DNA of 64,000 bases from Afipia sp. (GCA_024508675.1 JANINQ010000021.1:434001-498000); one strand, 5' to 3'. Positions 15,269 to 24,397 are shown, numbered from the stretch's first letter. Numbers and translations: made by a program. Notes: generated by a model not told the origin, from the sequence alone.

Positions 15269-17971
15269 ATGAGCACGTACCGCCTCGACCACTTTTTTGC
15301 ACCGCGCTCGATTGCGCTCATCGGCGGCAGTCCGAAGCCCGCTTCTGTCGGCGGCACCACACTGCGCAACCTGCTGAGCGGCGGCTTCCGTGGGCCGATC
15401 CATATCGTCAACCGCAAGTATCCTGAAATCGAAGGCATCAAGACCCTCCGCGACATCGAAGACATTCCGGAGATTCCGGACCTCACCATTATTTCCACGC
15501 CGCCGTCCGCCATCCCTGGCATCGTGAAAAGAGCGGGCGCACGCAATTTCCCTGCAGCCATGGTGCTTTCCGCAGGTCTCGGCCTTGGCACCGGCTCATA
15601 CACGGAAACCATCGCGCAGACGGCGCGGCTTACAGGCCTGCGCCTGATCGGCCCTTCGCTCGGCATTCTGGTGCCGCGCGTCAAACTGAACGCCAGCTTT
15701 GCATCGCGCCTGCCGCAGGACGGCGATCTCGCCCTGATCTCGCAATCCGGCGCGATCTCCACCGCGCTGGTGGAATGGGCCGCAAACCGCAATGTCGGAT
15801 TTTCAAGCATCGTCTCGATGGGCGAAAATCTCGACGTCGATTTCGGCGACCTGCTCGATTACTTCGCGCTCGATTCCAATACACGCGCCATCCTGCTCTA
15901 TGTCGAGTCGATCAGCGACGTGCGCAAGTTCATGTCGGCGGCGCGCGCGGCCGCACGCGTCAAGCCGGTGGTGGTCATCAAGTCCGGCCGCCACACGCAA
16001 GGCGCGCGGGCAGCCGCGACGCATACCGGTGCGCTCGCCGGAGCCGACGCCGTGTACGATGCAGCGTTCCGCCGGGCAGGCCTGCTGCGCGTGCTCGACC
16101 TTGATGAGTTGTTTTCCGCAGCCGAAACCTTGGGACACATCCAGTCCTCGCATGGGCACCGGCTTGCGATCGTCACCAATGGCGGCGGCCTCGGCGTGCT
16201 CGCGGTGGACCGGCTGATCGATCTTGGCGGCGAACTCTCCGGCCTGTCCGAAGACGTCAAGAAGAGCCTCGACAAGGTGCTGCCCGAACGATGGTCGCAC
16301 GCCAATCCCGTCGACATTCTGGGCGATGCAACTCCGGAACGCTACGCGAAAGCCTGCGAACTCGTGCTGGGCGACACCGCGAACAACGCCGTCCTGATCA
16401 TGAACGCACCGAACACACTGGCCTCGCCGGTCGAATCCGCGAAAGCCGTGGTTTCGACAGTGAAGCAGTTCAGGTCGGAAACCTATTCCCGCAAGCCAGT
16501 GTTCGCGGCGTGGGTCGGCGACAGCGGAGCCGCGATCTCAGTGTTCGGCGAAGCGGGCATTCCGCACTTCTCCAGCGAGGCGGATGCGGTACGCGGCTTC
16601 ATGCACATTGTGCGTTACCGCGAAGGTCTCGACGTCGCCATGCAGACGCCGCCAAGTCTTCCGGAAGATTTTGCGCCGGATGTGGCAGCGGCACGCACGA
16701 TCATCCAGAACGCACTGCATGACAAACGGAGCTGGCTCAACCCGGTCGAAATCACCGAATTGTTCGCGGCCTATGCGATCCCGATTGCGTCTGCGACACT
16801 CGCACGCGATCCCGATCAGGCCGCGCGCGCGGCCACGGCGATCTTCGCCGAAGGAAACACTGTCGTCGTCAAGATCAGCTCACCCGACATTCTGAACAAA
16901 TCGGATGTCGGCGGCGTGCGCCTGAACCTGACCAGCGAGCGCGCAGTGCACGACGCCACCTCGGAAATCCTGCAGCGGGCGCGTACCATGCGTCCCAAGG
17001 CGCGGATCGACGGCGTCACCGTTCATCCCATGATCCTGCGTCCGCGTGCACGCGAGCTGATTGCCGGACTTGCCGATGATCCGACTTTCGGACCGGTCGT
17101 GGTGTTCGGGCGTGGCGGAACCGCAGTCGAGGTCATCAACGACAAGGCGCTTGCGCTCCCGCCTCTCGACCTCAATCTCGCAAGGGATCTGATTGCGCGC
17201 ACCCGCGTCTCGCGCATCCTCAAAAGCTATCGCGATGTTCCCGCGGCCGATGAGGGCGCCGTCGCACTGCTGCTGGTGAAGATCGCGCAGATGGCGGCGG
17301 ACCTGCCCGAAATCCGCGAACTCGACATCAATCCCCTGCTCGCGGACAAGGAAGGCGTGATCGCCGCCGACGCGCAGGTCTCGATAGCTCCACTGAGCGA
17401 TTCCATCCGCGGCTCCGGTCATTATCGCTTTGCGATACGCCCCTATCCGAAGGAATGGGAACGGCACACGACGCTCAGGGACGGGAAGCATATCTTCGTT
17501 CGCCCGGTCAGGCCCGAGGACGAACACCTCTATCCGGAGTTCTTCTCCCATGTCAGTCAGGAGGACATTCGTCTGCGTTTCTTCTCTGCGATGAAGGAAC
17601 TGACTCATCCGTTCATCGCGCGCCTCACCCAGCTTGATTACGCGCGCGCCATGGCCTTTGTCGCCATCGAGGAGACCACCGGAAAAATGCTGGGCGTCGT
17701 CCGCCTGCACACCGATGCCGATTTCGCCAGCGCCGAATACGCGGTGCTGGTGCGGTCCGACCTCAAGGGCGTCGGTCTCGGCTCGCTTTTGATGGAACTG
17801 ATTATCGAATACGGGCGCGCTGAAGGCGTGCGCGCCATTCGCGGTCAGGTCCTGTCGGTCAACAAGGCAATGCTGAACATGTGCCAGCGCCTCGGATTCA
17901 CCATCCGCCCCGATCCGCAGAACTCCGATATCTCGCTGGTGGTCCTGCCGCTGGCCAAGGACGCGACGTAG
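15269..17971 (+). CDS. pat: Pat-like protein acetyltransferase: NDP-forming acyl-CoA synthetase domain fused to GNAT
   Basis: A 900-residue two-part protein. Residues about 1-700 form an ADP-forming acyl-CoA synthetase-like module: a CoA-binding start (FFAPRSIALIGGSPKP), a ligase part with SQSGAIS and ATHTGALAGAD, and an ATP-grasp part from about 500 (NKSDVGGVRLNL, VFGRGGTAVE). A C-terminal GNAT domain (about 735-895) has the acetyl-CoA loop DLKGVGLGSLLM. This is the layout of Pat (YfiQ) proteins, including that of Rhodopseudomonas, which acetylate and inactivate AMP-forming acyl-CoA synthetases. The THTG motif equivalent to the phosphohistidine site in true synthetases is kept here. I start at the ATG at 15269 because the family begins near FFAPRSIA. 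An acyl-CoA ligase gene of the target type lies at 32225-33775. Confidence 0.87.
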   Translation: MSTYRLDHFFAPRSIALIGGSPKPASVGGTTLRNLLSGGFRGPIHIVNRKYPEIEGIKTLRDIEDIPEIPDLTIISTPPSAIPGIVKRAGARNFPAAMVLSAGLGLGTGSYTETIAQTARLTGLRLIGPSLGILVPRVKLNASFASRLPQDGDLALISQSGAISTALVEWAANRNVGFSSIVSMGENLDVDFGDLLDYFALDSNTRAILLYVESISDVRKFMSAARAAARVKPVVVIKSGRHTQGARAAATHTGALAGADAVYDAAFRRAGLLRVLDLDELFSAAETLGHIQSSHGHRLAIVTNGGGLGVLAVDRLIDLGGELSGLSEDVKKSLDKVLPERWSHANPVDILGDATPERYAKACELVLGDTANNAVLIMNAPNTLASPVESAKAVVSTVKQFRSETYSRKPVFAAWVGDSGAAISVFGEAGIPHFSSEADAVRGFMHIVRYREGLDVAMQTPPSLPEDFAPDVAAARTIIQNALHDKRSWLNPVEITELFAAYAIPIASATLARDPDQAARAATAIFAEGNTVVVKISSPDILNKSDVGGVRLNLTSERAVHDATSEILQRARTMRPKARIDGVTVHPMILRPRARELIAGLADDPTFGPVVVFGRGGTAVEVINDKALALPPLDLNLARDLIARTRVSRILKSYRDVPAADEGAVALLLVKIAQMAADLPEIRELDINPLLADKEGVIAADAQVSIAPLSDSIRGSGHYRFAIRPYPKEWERHTTLRDGKHIFVRPVRPEDEHLYPEFFSHVSQEDIRLRFFSAMKELTHPFIARLTQLDYARAMAFVAIEETTGKMLGVVRLHTDADFASAEYAVLVRSDLKGVGLGSLLMELIIEYGRAEGVRAIRGQVLSVNKAMLNMCQRLGFTIRPDPQNSDISLVVLPLAKDAT

Positions 17972-17994
17972 GAGCGGCGCGACAATGCCGCTCC
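17971..17994. terminator. Hairpin between convergent genes, probable terminator
   Basis: A perfect 8-bp stem GGAGCGGC / GCCGCTCC with an 8-base loop lies directly after the Pat stop and before the 3' end of the convergent alcohol dehydrogenase gene. The following T run is weak. Confidence 0.5.
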
Positions 17995-18010
17995 TTGACT
18001 CAGCGTACGA

Positions 18011-19066
18011 TCAAGGGACCAGAACGGCACGGCCGACCAGCTTGCCTTTCTTCAGATCCTGCAAGGCAGCGTCAGCCTGATTGAGCGGCAGCGTCGTCAC
18101 CGGAATCGCCGGGATTTTCTTCTCGCGTACAAGATCTATCAGTTCCTGCGTTTCGCTCAGGCTGCCGACATAGCTTCCCTGAATGGTGATCGCCTTCATC
18201 GCGATCAGTGGCAACGCCCACGGCGCGCCGCCGCCAAACAGGCCGACCATCACCTGTTTGCCGCCCTTGCTCAGGCAGTCGAAGCCGAGCGTGGCGGTCG
18301 CTGAGTTTCCAACGAGATCGATCACACCAAGGATCGGACCATCGGCCTTCGCGGCGATCTGCTGCAAGGCATCCAGCGCGGCGCCGTCCACTGTCGCAAG
18401 TGCCCCGGCCTTCTCTGCCGCATCCCGCTTGGCCGCATCGATATCGACGACAATAGCGCCCTTCCCGCCCATCGCCTTGAGCAAGGTCAGCGCCATCAGG
18501 CCAAGCCCGCCCGCACCGAAGATCACGATCGGCTTGTCGAGCACATCCTGAAGCTTCTTGATCGCGCTGTAAGTCGTTACGCCGGAACAAGCGTAGGGCG
18601 CGGCAGTGACGGGATCGAGACCTTTCAGATCCAGCAGGTAACGCGGATCGCGAACCATGATGTGATCGGCATAACCGCCATCACAATAAACACCGAGCGA
18701 GCTCGGCTTGACCACGCACATGTTCTCGTCCCCGGTGGCGCAGGTCGCGCACTTGCCGCAGCCCTGCCAGGGATAGACGAGCCTGACGTCACCAACGGCG
18801 ACGCCCTTGGCGTCGGGACCGAACGCCACGACTTCACCGACCGTCTCGTGCCCCATCGTCAGCGGCAGCGAGACTCCGCGATCCTTCAGCGAGAGCGGCT
18901 TGCGGCCGTGTCCAAGGTCATAGCCGCCTTCCCAGATATGAAGGTCGCTGTGGCAAACGCCGGCGGCCTTCACCTTCAACAGCACCTGCGTGCCGGTCGG
19001 TTGCGGAGTCGCGACATCCACCTCCTTCAGTGGGCCGTTGAATTCCTCGACCTTGAAGCTTTTCAT
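18011..19066 (-). CDS. Zinc-dependent alcohol dehydrogenase (MDR family)
   Basis: A 351-residue zinc alcohol dehydrogenase. Catalytic zinc ligands are in GVCHSD and GHETVGE. The structural zinc site is the four-Cys GCGKCATCATGDENMC loop. The cofactor fold carries GAGGLGLMAL, followed by an acidic VVDID end of the second strand that favours NAD. It oxidises alcohols or reduces aldehydes; the substrate range is unknown. I choose the ATG at 19066, behind AAGGGAGATTCGCG, over an open extension to 19201. It is transcribed divergently from a LysR gene, which probably regulates it. Fatty alcohol or aldehyde turnover linked to the wax ester synthase is possible. Confidence 0.9.
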   Translation of the reverse strand: MKSFKVEEFNGPLKEVDVATPQPTGTQVLLKVKAAGVCHSDLHIWEGGYDLGHGRKPLSLKDRGVSLPLTMGHETVGEVVAFGPDAKGVAVGDVRLVYPWQGCGKCATCATGDENMCVVKPSSLGVYCDGGYADHIMVRDPRYLLDLKGLDPVTAAPYACSGVTTYSAIKKLQDVLDKPIVIFGAGGLGLMALTLLKAMGGKGAIVVDIDAAKRDAAEKAGALATVDGAALDALQQIAAKADGPILGVIDLVGNSATATLGFDCLSKGGKQVMVGLFGGGAPWALPLIAMKAITIQGSYVGSLSETQELIDLVREKKIPAIPVTTLPLNQADAALQDLKKGKLVGRAVLVP

Positions 19067-19263
19067 CGCGAATCTCCCTTTTCTTATTGAGCCGTCCATA
19101 GGCGCGGCTTCTGTGCGGGCGGGAGTAGAGGCGAGCCGAGGCAGGCCTGTCAATACGGCCGGCGGCAGGATCGCTCGTACATGAAACTTGGCCGCGGCCA
19201 CCGGATGGATTACGCAGGGCTAACCGGCAGAAGCTCGCCGGTGGCACTCGAAAGCAAATTACG

Positions 19264-20172
19264 ATGACCGACCAGTTTGACTGGAATCTCGTTCGATCGT
19301 TTCTGGCCATTACGCGCACCGGCAGCATGACGGCTGCGGCCAAGCGGCTCAAGATCGACTATTCGACACTCAGCAGGCGAATTGCCGCATTGGAGGCATC
19401 GCTGGGATCGCAACTGTTCGATCGCCGCACCAGCGGATCGTCCCTCACCGAGGCTGGCGAACGGCTGCTGGAAATGGCCGAGCAGATGGACCAGCTTGCG
19501 ACCTCGGCGGCGCAGTCCATTGGTGCCTCGAAACTTCAAGCCAACGGCGCGGTGCGGATCGGCACGCCGGACGGTTTCGGCACACGATTTCTGGCACCGC
19601 GTCTTGGTGAACTCAGCGACCGCCATCCCGATCTCACCATTGAGCTCGTCGCGATGCCCCGCGAATTCAGCCTCTCGCGGCGTGAAGCCGACATCGCCGT
19701 CAGCTTGACACAGCCAAGCGAAGGGCGGCTGCATTCGCGGAAGCTGACGGATTATGAACTCGGGCTTTATGCCTCGAAGGATTATCTGGCCAGGCATCCG
19801 GCTATCAAGACGACCGCCGATGTGCCCTCTCACCGGTTCATCTCATATATCGATGATCTAGTTTATTCGCCGGAGCTGGAATACACGCACTTCGTCTCGC
19901 CAGATCTGCGGCCAGCGATCAAAAGCTCCAACCTGATCGCGCAGTTAAACTCGACCATCGCCGGGGCAGGCCTCTGCGTCCTGCCCTGCTTCATCGCGCA
20001 GCCGGAGCCGCAACTCGTTCGGGTCTTGCCGAACTTCCGTCTGATCCGGACATTCTGGCTGGTGCTGCACAGTGACCTGCGCAATATCGCGCGCGTCCGC
20101 GTCACGGCAGATTTCATGGCCGATCAGGCCAACAAGGCTCAGGCGCTGTTTCTGCCCAAGCCTCCGAAATGA
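19264..20172 (+). CDS. LysR family transcriptional regulator
   Basis: A 302-residue LysR regulator. The N-terminal winged helix-turn-helix spans residues 5-65 (VRSFLAITRTGSMTAAAKRL, TLSRRIAALEASLGSQLFDR), followed by a linker helix and the periplasmic-binding-protein-like effector domain. It diverges from the alcohol dehydrogenase across 197 bases, which is the usual LysR arrangement for control of the neighbour. I see no clear T-N11-A palindrome in that gap. The ribosome site is weak. Confidence 0.88.
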   Translation: MTDQFDWNLVRSFLAITRTGSMTAAAKRLKIDYSTLSRRIAALEASLGSQLFDRRTSGSSLTEAGERLLEMAEQMDQLATSAAQSIGASKLQANGAVRIGTPDGFGTRFLAPRLGELSDRHPDLTIELVAMPREFSLSRREADIAVSLTQPSEGRLHSRKLTDYELGLYASKDYLARHPAIKTTADVPSHRFISYIDDLVYSPELEYTHFVSPDLRPAIKSSNLIAQLNSTIAGAGLCVLPCFIAQPEPQLVRVLPNFRLIRTFWLVLHSDLRNIARVRVTADFMADQANKAQALFLPKPPK

Positions 20173-20202
20173 ACCACGGCGCGAAATTTCGCAGGTCGGA
20201 GA

Positions 20203-21117
20203 TTAGTAGCAGTATCCATAACAGCCGCCGCCACCCTGATTGGGGTTAGGCTGATTGACCTGATTGGTCTGGTTCGACTGCGACTTGTTCTTCGCCGCAG
20301 AGTTGCCGCCGTCGAAGATCGAGAAGTAGCCGAGCGGATCGGTTCCCGGCGGCTTCGCCGGATCGGTGACAATCGTCTTTCCGAAGCCGAGACGCGCGGC
20401 CATCTGATCGGTCGGCAAGTCGCTGATGCCGCCGCTCTGCCCCGGTCCGCTGGTCAGCGCGGTCATGATCTTCTGCAGCAGGAAATCCGGGATCGGGATT
20501 GGCTCCGGGATCGGATCGTTCGGCCCGGTCACCCATGTCATGTAACCCGGGCGGACGATCACCGAACCGGCATTGTTCTTGATCACCACCGAGCCGACAT
20601 GACCGATGACGATTTCGCCCTGCGCCCCGGCCAGCTTGGGATCGGAGCCGGTGAAGCCCGGCGGGATCGGATACACCACCGTCGCGACACCGCCGCGAAT
20701 ACCGAGCGTCGCGACCGGCGTCTTCACCGTGACGCCGGCGGTGTGACTGATCTGTCCGCCGACGAAACGCATCATGCCCTTGGCGACCGTCGCCACCATC
20801 TTTCCGGTCCCGGTATTGGGATCGTAGACATATTCGTCGATGACGATGTTGCTGTTGCGGCCGACATTCAGCGTCGATGTGTCGGGGAACATGATCTGCG
20901 TCGATCCCGACGCGGAGGTCTGGACCCGCTCCTTGTAGATGATGTTGGTGCCGATGGTCAGCGTACGCGTGCCCGCACCCGGCGGCGTGCCGGTGGCATC
21001 GAGATTGACAGCGCCGACGCGGCCGGAATTTTGTGCTTCAGCCGCCGGAATGAGCGCTGTCGTCGAGAGCAGCACCGTCAGCAGCGACCGGAGATATGTT
21101 TCCTTGGAAAATAACAT
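20203..21117 (-). CDS. Secreted FecR-domain protein with Gly/Cys/Tyr C-terminal tail
   Basis: A 304-residue protein with a signal peptide (residues 1-28, cleavage after AEA) and a FecR-type domain around residues 45-165 (IGTNIIYKERVQTSASG, FPDTSTLNVGRNSNIVI, VKTPVATLGIRGG). It has no membrane anchor, so it is not a FecR sigma regulator. No sigma factor or TonB receptor gene is adjacent. The tail is low complexity: an Asn/Gln/Pro-rich stretch then GGGGCYGYCY. The ATG at 21117 uses a GAGGTGG site that overlaps the stop of the TPR/beta-barrel gene 11 bases upstream, so the two are one operon. It may be a periplasmic or surface-exposed partner of that protein. Function unknown. Confidence 0.75.
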   Translation of the reverse strand: MLFSKETYLRSLLTVLLSTTALIPAAEAQNSGRVGAVNLDATGTPPGAGTRTLTIGTNIIYKERVQTSASGSTQIMFPDTSTLNVGRNSNIVIDEYVYDPNTGTGKMVATVAKGMMRFVGGQISHTAGVTVKTPVATLGIRGGVATVVYPIPPGFTGSDPKLAGAQGEIVIGHVGSVVIKNNAGSVIVRPGYMTWVTGPNDPIPEPIPIPDFLLQKIMTALTSGPGQSGGISDLPTDQMAARLGFGKTIVTDPAKPPGTDPLGYFSIFDGGNSAAKNKSQSNQTNQVNQPNPNQGGGGCYGYCY

Positions 21118-21128
21118 CTGCTGCCACC

Positions 21129-22484
21129 TCAGAAACGAGCGGTCGGACCGAACATCACCGAGAAATTATCCAGGCGATAGTTCGGCAGCGAGGAATCGGT
21201 CTTGTCGTACTGGACCGCAGCGGAGATACCGAAATTTCTGGTGATCGGTGCATTGAACAGCGCACCCACCGACCACTGATGATCGCTGCGCACGGTGAGC
21301 GGATCGATGAACGGATTGGCGGCGTCGAAGCGCGTATCTATCCACCGCACAAATGGCGCGATGCTCCAGTTGCGCGACATCCAGACAAACGGCGGAGCAA
21401 ACTCAAGCGTCAGAGCGGCTTCCAGCGCCCACTGATCGAACGACTGGAACGCCAGAGCCGCATCACCGCGACGATAAAGTCCGCGCGCATCGAGCTTGAT
21501 CTGTTGCGCGATATTCCAGTTTGCCGACAGGCCTGTCGTGTACCAGTCGCTCGAACCGAAGCCCGCGACGGGGTCGGCCGTCCTGAAATCCGCACGGCGC
21601 CATTCGAAATCCGGGCCGAACGAGAACCTGTCGTTCACCGGAACCTTCATGCCGATGCCGACGCCCGCCGTCGAGAAATACGAGACGCCGCCAAGCCAGG
21701 TGTTGCCGCCAACCACATACGGCTTGACCGTCACGCCCGGCAGAGCTTCCGGTGCGAGCGCAAGCCGCGGACCGAAGCTGATCTCGAACGTGCCGACGTT
21801 CAGGTCCTTCATGCGCGATTGTTCAGTGAGGTAACCGACAGCGCGAGTTTCCAGAATATCGCCGCGCTGATTCTGCAAATCATAATCATGACTGAGGCCA
21901 ACCAGCCCGAACCAGTTGATGTCGCTCTTGCGCTGCGCCGTCGGCAACAGCGCGAGATCCTGGCCGCCAAAACGCAGAACGCCGTTGCCCGGCGCGAAGC
22001 TGGCATTGCTCTGTGAGCGAATGCCGGTTTGCGCAAAGCCAGAGAACCGGCTCGGCTGAAGCTGCTTCTCGGTATCGGGCAGATAGGTCTCGACCCGCTC
22101 CTTCGTGACCGGATCGATGTCCGGGCTCGCAAGCGCTTCCTTGAAATAGCGCTTGGCCATTTCGTAGGAACCGAGACGGAAATACAGCGCGCCGAGTTCG
22201 TATTTCACGCGCGTAAGTTTGGGATTGTAGAACAGCAGCCGCTCGAGCGCGCCAATCGCAGCTTCGTAGTCGCCGCGTGCGGTCGCAACCTTCACATAGG
22301 CGAACGTCACTTCGTGATTACCGGGATTGCGAACCATCTGCTGAAACAGGTTCTGCTGTTCTGATGCGTCCTGGGCTTGCGCGCCGCCGATAGGGGCGAA
22401 AAAACCAAGCGCACAGACGCCGCAAAGACCGAGGGCCGACACGGCCCGCACCTGCAACGAACGAGGAAATACGCCAAACCACAT
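21129..22484 (-). CDS. Outer-membrane protein with periplasmic TPR domain and C-terminal beta-barrel
   Basis: A 451-residue protein with a signal peptide (about 1-37, cleavage near AQA). Two to three TPR-like helical pairs follow (about 55-130: YVKVATARGDYEAAIGALERL, YELGALYFRLGSYEMAKRYF). A beta-rich half from about 145 to the end consists of alternating strands and closes with a terminal Phe (GPTARF), as in outer-membrane barrels. This TPR-plus-barrel order resembles the Slam/DUF560 (type XI secretion) proteins that move cargo to the surface, but I cannot confirm membership. The FecR-domain gene follows 11 bases later. An imperfect palindrome at 22543-22565 lies upstream. Confidence 0.72.
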   Translation of the reverse strand: MWFGVFPRSLQVRAVSALGLCGVCALGFFAPIGGAQAQDASEQQNLFQQMVRNPGNHEVTFAYVKVATARGDYEAAIGALERLLFYNPKLTRVKYELGALYFRLGSYEMAKRYFKEALASPDIDPVTKERVETYLPDTEKQLQPSRFSGFAQTGIRSQSNASFAPGNGVLRFGGQDLALLPTAQRKSDINWFGLVGLSHDYDLQNQRGDILETRAVGYLTEQSRMKDLNVGTFEISFGPRLALAPEALPGVTVKPYVVGGNTWLGGVSYFSTAGVGIGMKVPVNDRFSFGPDFEWRRADFRTADPVAGFGSSDWYTTGLSANWNIAQQIKLDARGLYRRGDAALAFQSFDQWALEAALTLEFAPPFVWMSRNWSIAPFVRWIDTRFDAANPFIDPLTVRSDHQWSVGALFNAPITRNFGISAAVQYDKTDSSLPNYRLDNFSVMFGPTARF

Positions 22485-22542
22485 TTCAGAAAAATCCCGT
22501 CACCAATGCCTACGGTAGAACCACAAAAGCAGAATCAAATCA

Positions 22543-22565
22543 ACGCAGTACGGTCCGTATCGCGT
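22543..22565. promoter_or_regulatory. Imperfect palindrome upstream of the TPR/beta-barrel gene
   Basis: Arms ACGCAGTACGG (22543-22553) and CCGTATCGCGT (22555-22565) pair at 9 of 11 positions around one central base, with a perfect TACGG-T-CCGTA core. It lies 59 bases before the start of the TPR/beta-barrel gene, a good position for an operator. The cognate regulator is unknown. Confidence 0.35.
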
Positions 22566-22612
22566 GACCGATTTGGCACAGATGGAAGAAAACGCGGCAC
22601 CGCCAAACCGCG

Positions 22613-24397
22613 CTACGCCTGCCTTTCGCTTAAGCATTGGTACATGTGAGCGAGCCATCGGTTCACATCGCGAAATGAAATTTTCGCCGGAAAATCAGTA
22701 GTTAGGCCGAACTTCGCGATTTGATTTTCGAGAAATGAGCCTTCGGGCGGCGCAAGATCATGCGGTATTCCGGCACGGCGCCACACATCATCATGCAAAT
22801 GCGCGAAATGAAAATCGTTGCACAATCGATTCAATTTCCCCGCGCTGTCCGGGTTGAACAGGTCCGCAACTTCGAACCATGAGAGCATGTTTAGCGATAT
22901 CGGACGTTGAATTTTACCGATCAGCCTGTGACGTCCGACCAGCGACGTGAGCAACGCCGGTCCCGATTCGTCCCAGCCTTCAAACGTGCCTGACAATCTT
23001 TCGGTTTCCGCCAGCGCTTCGGTCAAAAGCCCATGACCGGCGGGAAACTTAAGGACACCTGTCGGCACCCGGCCGAACACGTCGAAGTCTGCAAAGACAA
23101 CATCGTCTGGCGGAAGATCAGGCTTCAACAGCAGAACATCAGGGTCGATCCACCATCCGCCCCTTCCGTGAAGCAAGGTGTAGCGAAAAAGATTAGCGTG
23201 GATCGCGAACATCCCCTCCTGACCCAGCGATCTCAGCACGCGCTCACGCGGAAGAACGTCCGCTGCATCTTCCACATGCATCCAGTCCGGGGTGCAGAGG
23301 TCGCGGCTGTAGGAAAACACCTCGACGCGATGCCCGGCTGCTGCAAAGCTTTTCAGACACATCAACTGGTAAGGATTGATCGCCTCGCCATGCCAGAATG
23401 TTTTGACGGTCTGCGGTGACACAGCCTGCGGATAACTGTCTCGCGGAGAAACTTCAGCATTGCCGGAAGAACGCCGGCTCGCTTGCAAGCCACTGGAACT
23501 GATCCTGCGCGCGAATTGATCCAACGCATCGAGTGGGACCTTCGGAACAGACAGCTTCTGCTTGAGCTCCTTCATGACCCAAAATTCGCGGAACCAGCCC
23601 TCGATGGCGTCGCTGGACAACCGCGCGCCCTGCGGCACGCCGATCCCAAAACGCCTGAACAACACATCCAGGAAACTGCCTTCAGGCGGGCCGAGATTCT
23701 TCGGTATCCGCAGTGCGCGCCACAGGTCGTTCCACAGATGCACGAAGTCGCTTGCGTCCACCCGCTGAAAAGCCGCGTCGCATTGAGCAGGATCGAAGAA
23801 CATCAGCACTTCATTGGGGTGAATTTCATAAGCGCTGAACTTCGGACGGATCAGATGATCGATCGCGTAGTCGGATGCGAGGCGCGTGATCAGCGCAGGC
23901 CCGACAATTCCGTGATCGGCGCCCGGCGCAGACGTTCCCGCCGCGGGCAGCAACTTCATGGCTTCCTCGATAGCAGCCGTCATGATCGGCGACTGCGCGG
24001 GAAACTTCATGACGGCGGCGTTGGCAACACCGTCTTCCTGAAAGGCGAGGTAGACCTTGTCATCCGGCAGCGACGGCTTCATCACAACGATATCGAGGTC
24101 CATATACCAGCCGCCGAACTTCTGGATGGCGAGATATCTGAACAGATCGGAATGCAATGCGAGCGAGAGATCGCCGTCTTTATGATGAAACTGGTAGATC
24201 GGCCCGGACAGCACCTCGCGTGCATCCACGAGTTCGACGCCTTCGGGGACGTTCAGGGTCTTGTTGTAGGTATACAGCAGAACGCGCGCGCCGGCCGCGA
24301 CCACGCTCCGCAACGACAGGTCTTCATAATAACTGAGGTCGGGCCCCGTCCAGAACGTGTGCACGTCCGGGCGATCCGCGGAAGAAGACGGCTGCAT
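22613..24397 (-). CDS. Tandem DXD glycosyltransferase (two Gly_transf_sug/GT32-like domains)
   Basis: A 594-residue protein made of two homologous halves. Each has a TFW(T/H)G start, a DLFRY/NLFRY...GGWY/GGWW block with a DxD motif (Asp100-Leu-Asp102 and Asp418-Pro-Asp420), and a closing PPEGSFL...FG block (about 237-251 and near the end). These match the sugar-binding DXD domain found in GT32-like and capsule-type glycosyltransferases. The linker (about 295-330) is Ser/Arg-rich. No membrane segment or signal is seen. I use the ATG at 24397 behind AAAGGCA; the longer open frame would run into the divergent neighbour. It could add two sugars in sequence to a polysaccharide or lipid acceptor. 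Confidence 0.82.
   Translation of the reverse strand: MQPSSSADRPDVHTFWTGPDLSYYEDLSLRSVVAAGARVLLYTYNKTLNVPEGVELVDAREVLSGPIYQFHHKDGDLSLALHSDLFRYLAIQKFGGWYMDLDIVVMKPSLPDDKVYLAFQEDGVANAAVMKFPAQSPIMTAAIEEAMKLLPAAGTSAPGADHGIVGPALITRLASDYAIDHLIRPKFSAYEIHPNEVLMFFDPAQCDAAFQRVDASDFVHLWNDLWRALRIPKNLGPPEGSFLDVLFRRFGIGVPQGARLSSDAIEGWFREFWVMKELKQKLSVPKVPLDALDQFARRISSSGLQASRRSSGNAEVSPRDSYPQAVSPQTVKTFWHGEAINPYQLMCLKSFAAAGHRVEVFSYSRDLCTPDWMHVEDAADVLPRERVLRSLGQEGMFAIHANLFRYTLLHGRGGWWIDPDVLLLKPDLPPDDVVFADFDVFGRVPTGVLKFPAGHGLLTEALAETERLSGTFEGWDESGPALLTSLVGRHRLIGKIQRPISLNMLSWFEVADLFNPDSAGKLNRLCNDFHFAHLHDDVWRRAGIPHDLAPPEGSFLENQIAKFGLTTDFPAKISFRDVNRWLAHMYQCLSERQA

Noticed and set aside
20203-21117. Classical FecR sigma-factor regulator
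   Set aside because: The protein has a cleavable signal and no transmembrane helix or anti-sigma N-terminus, and no ECF sigma factor or TonB receptor gene is adjacent.
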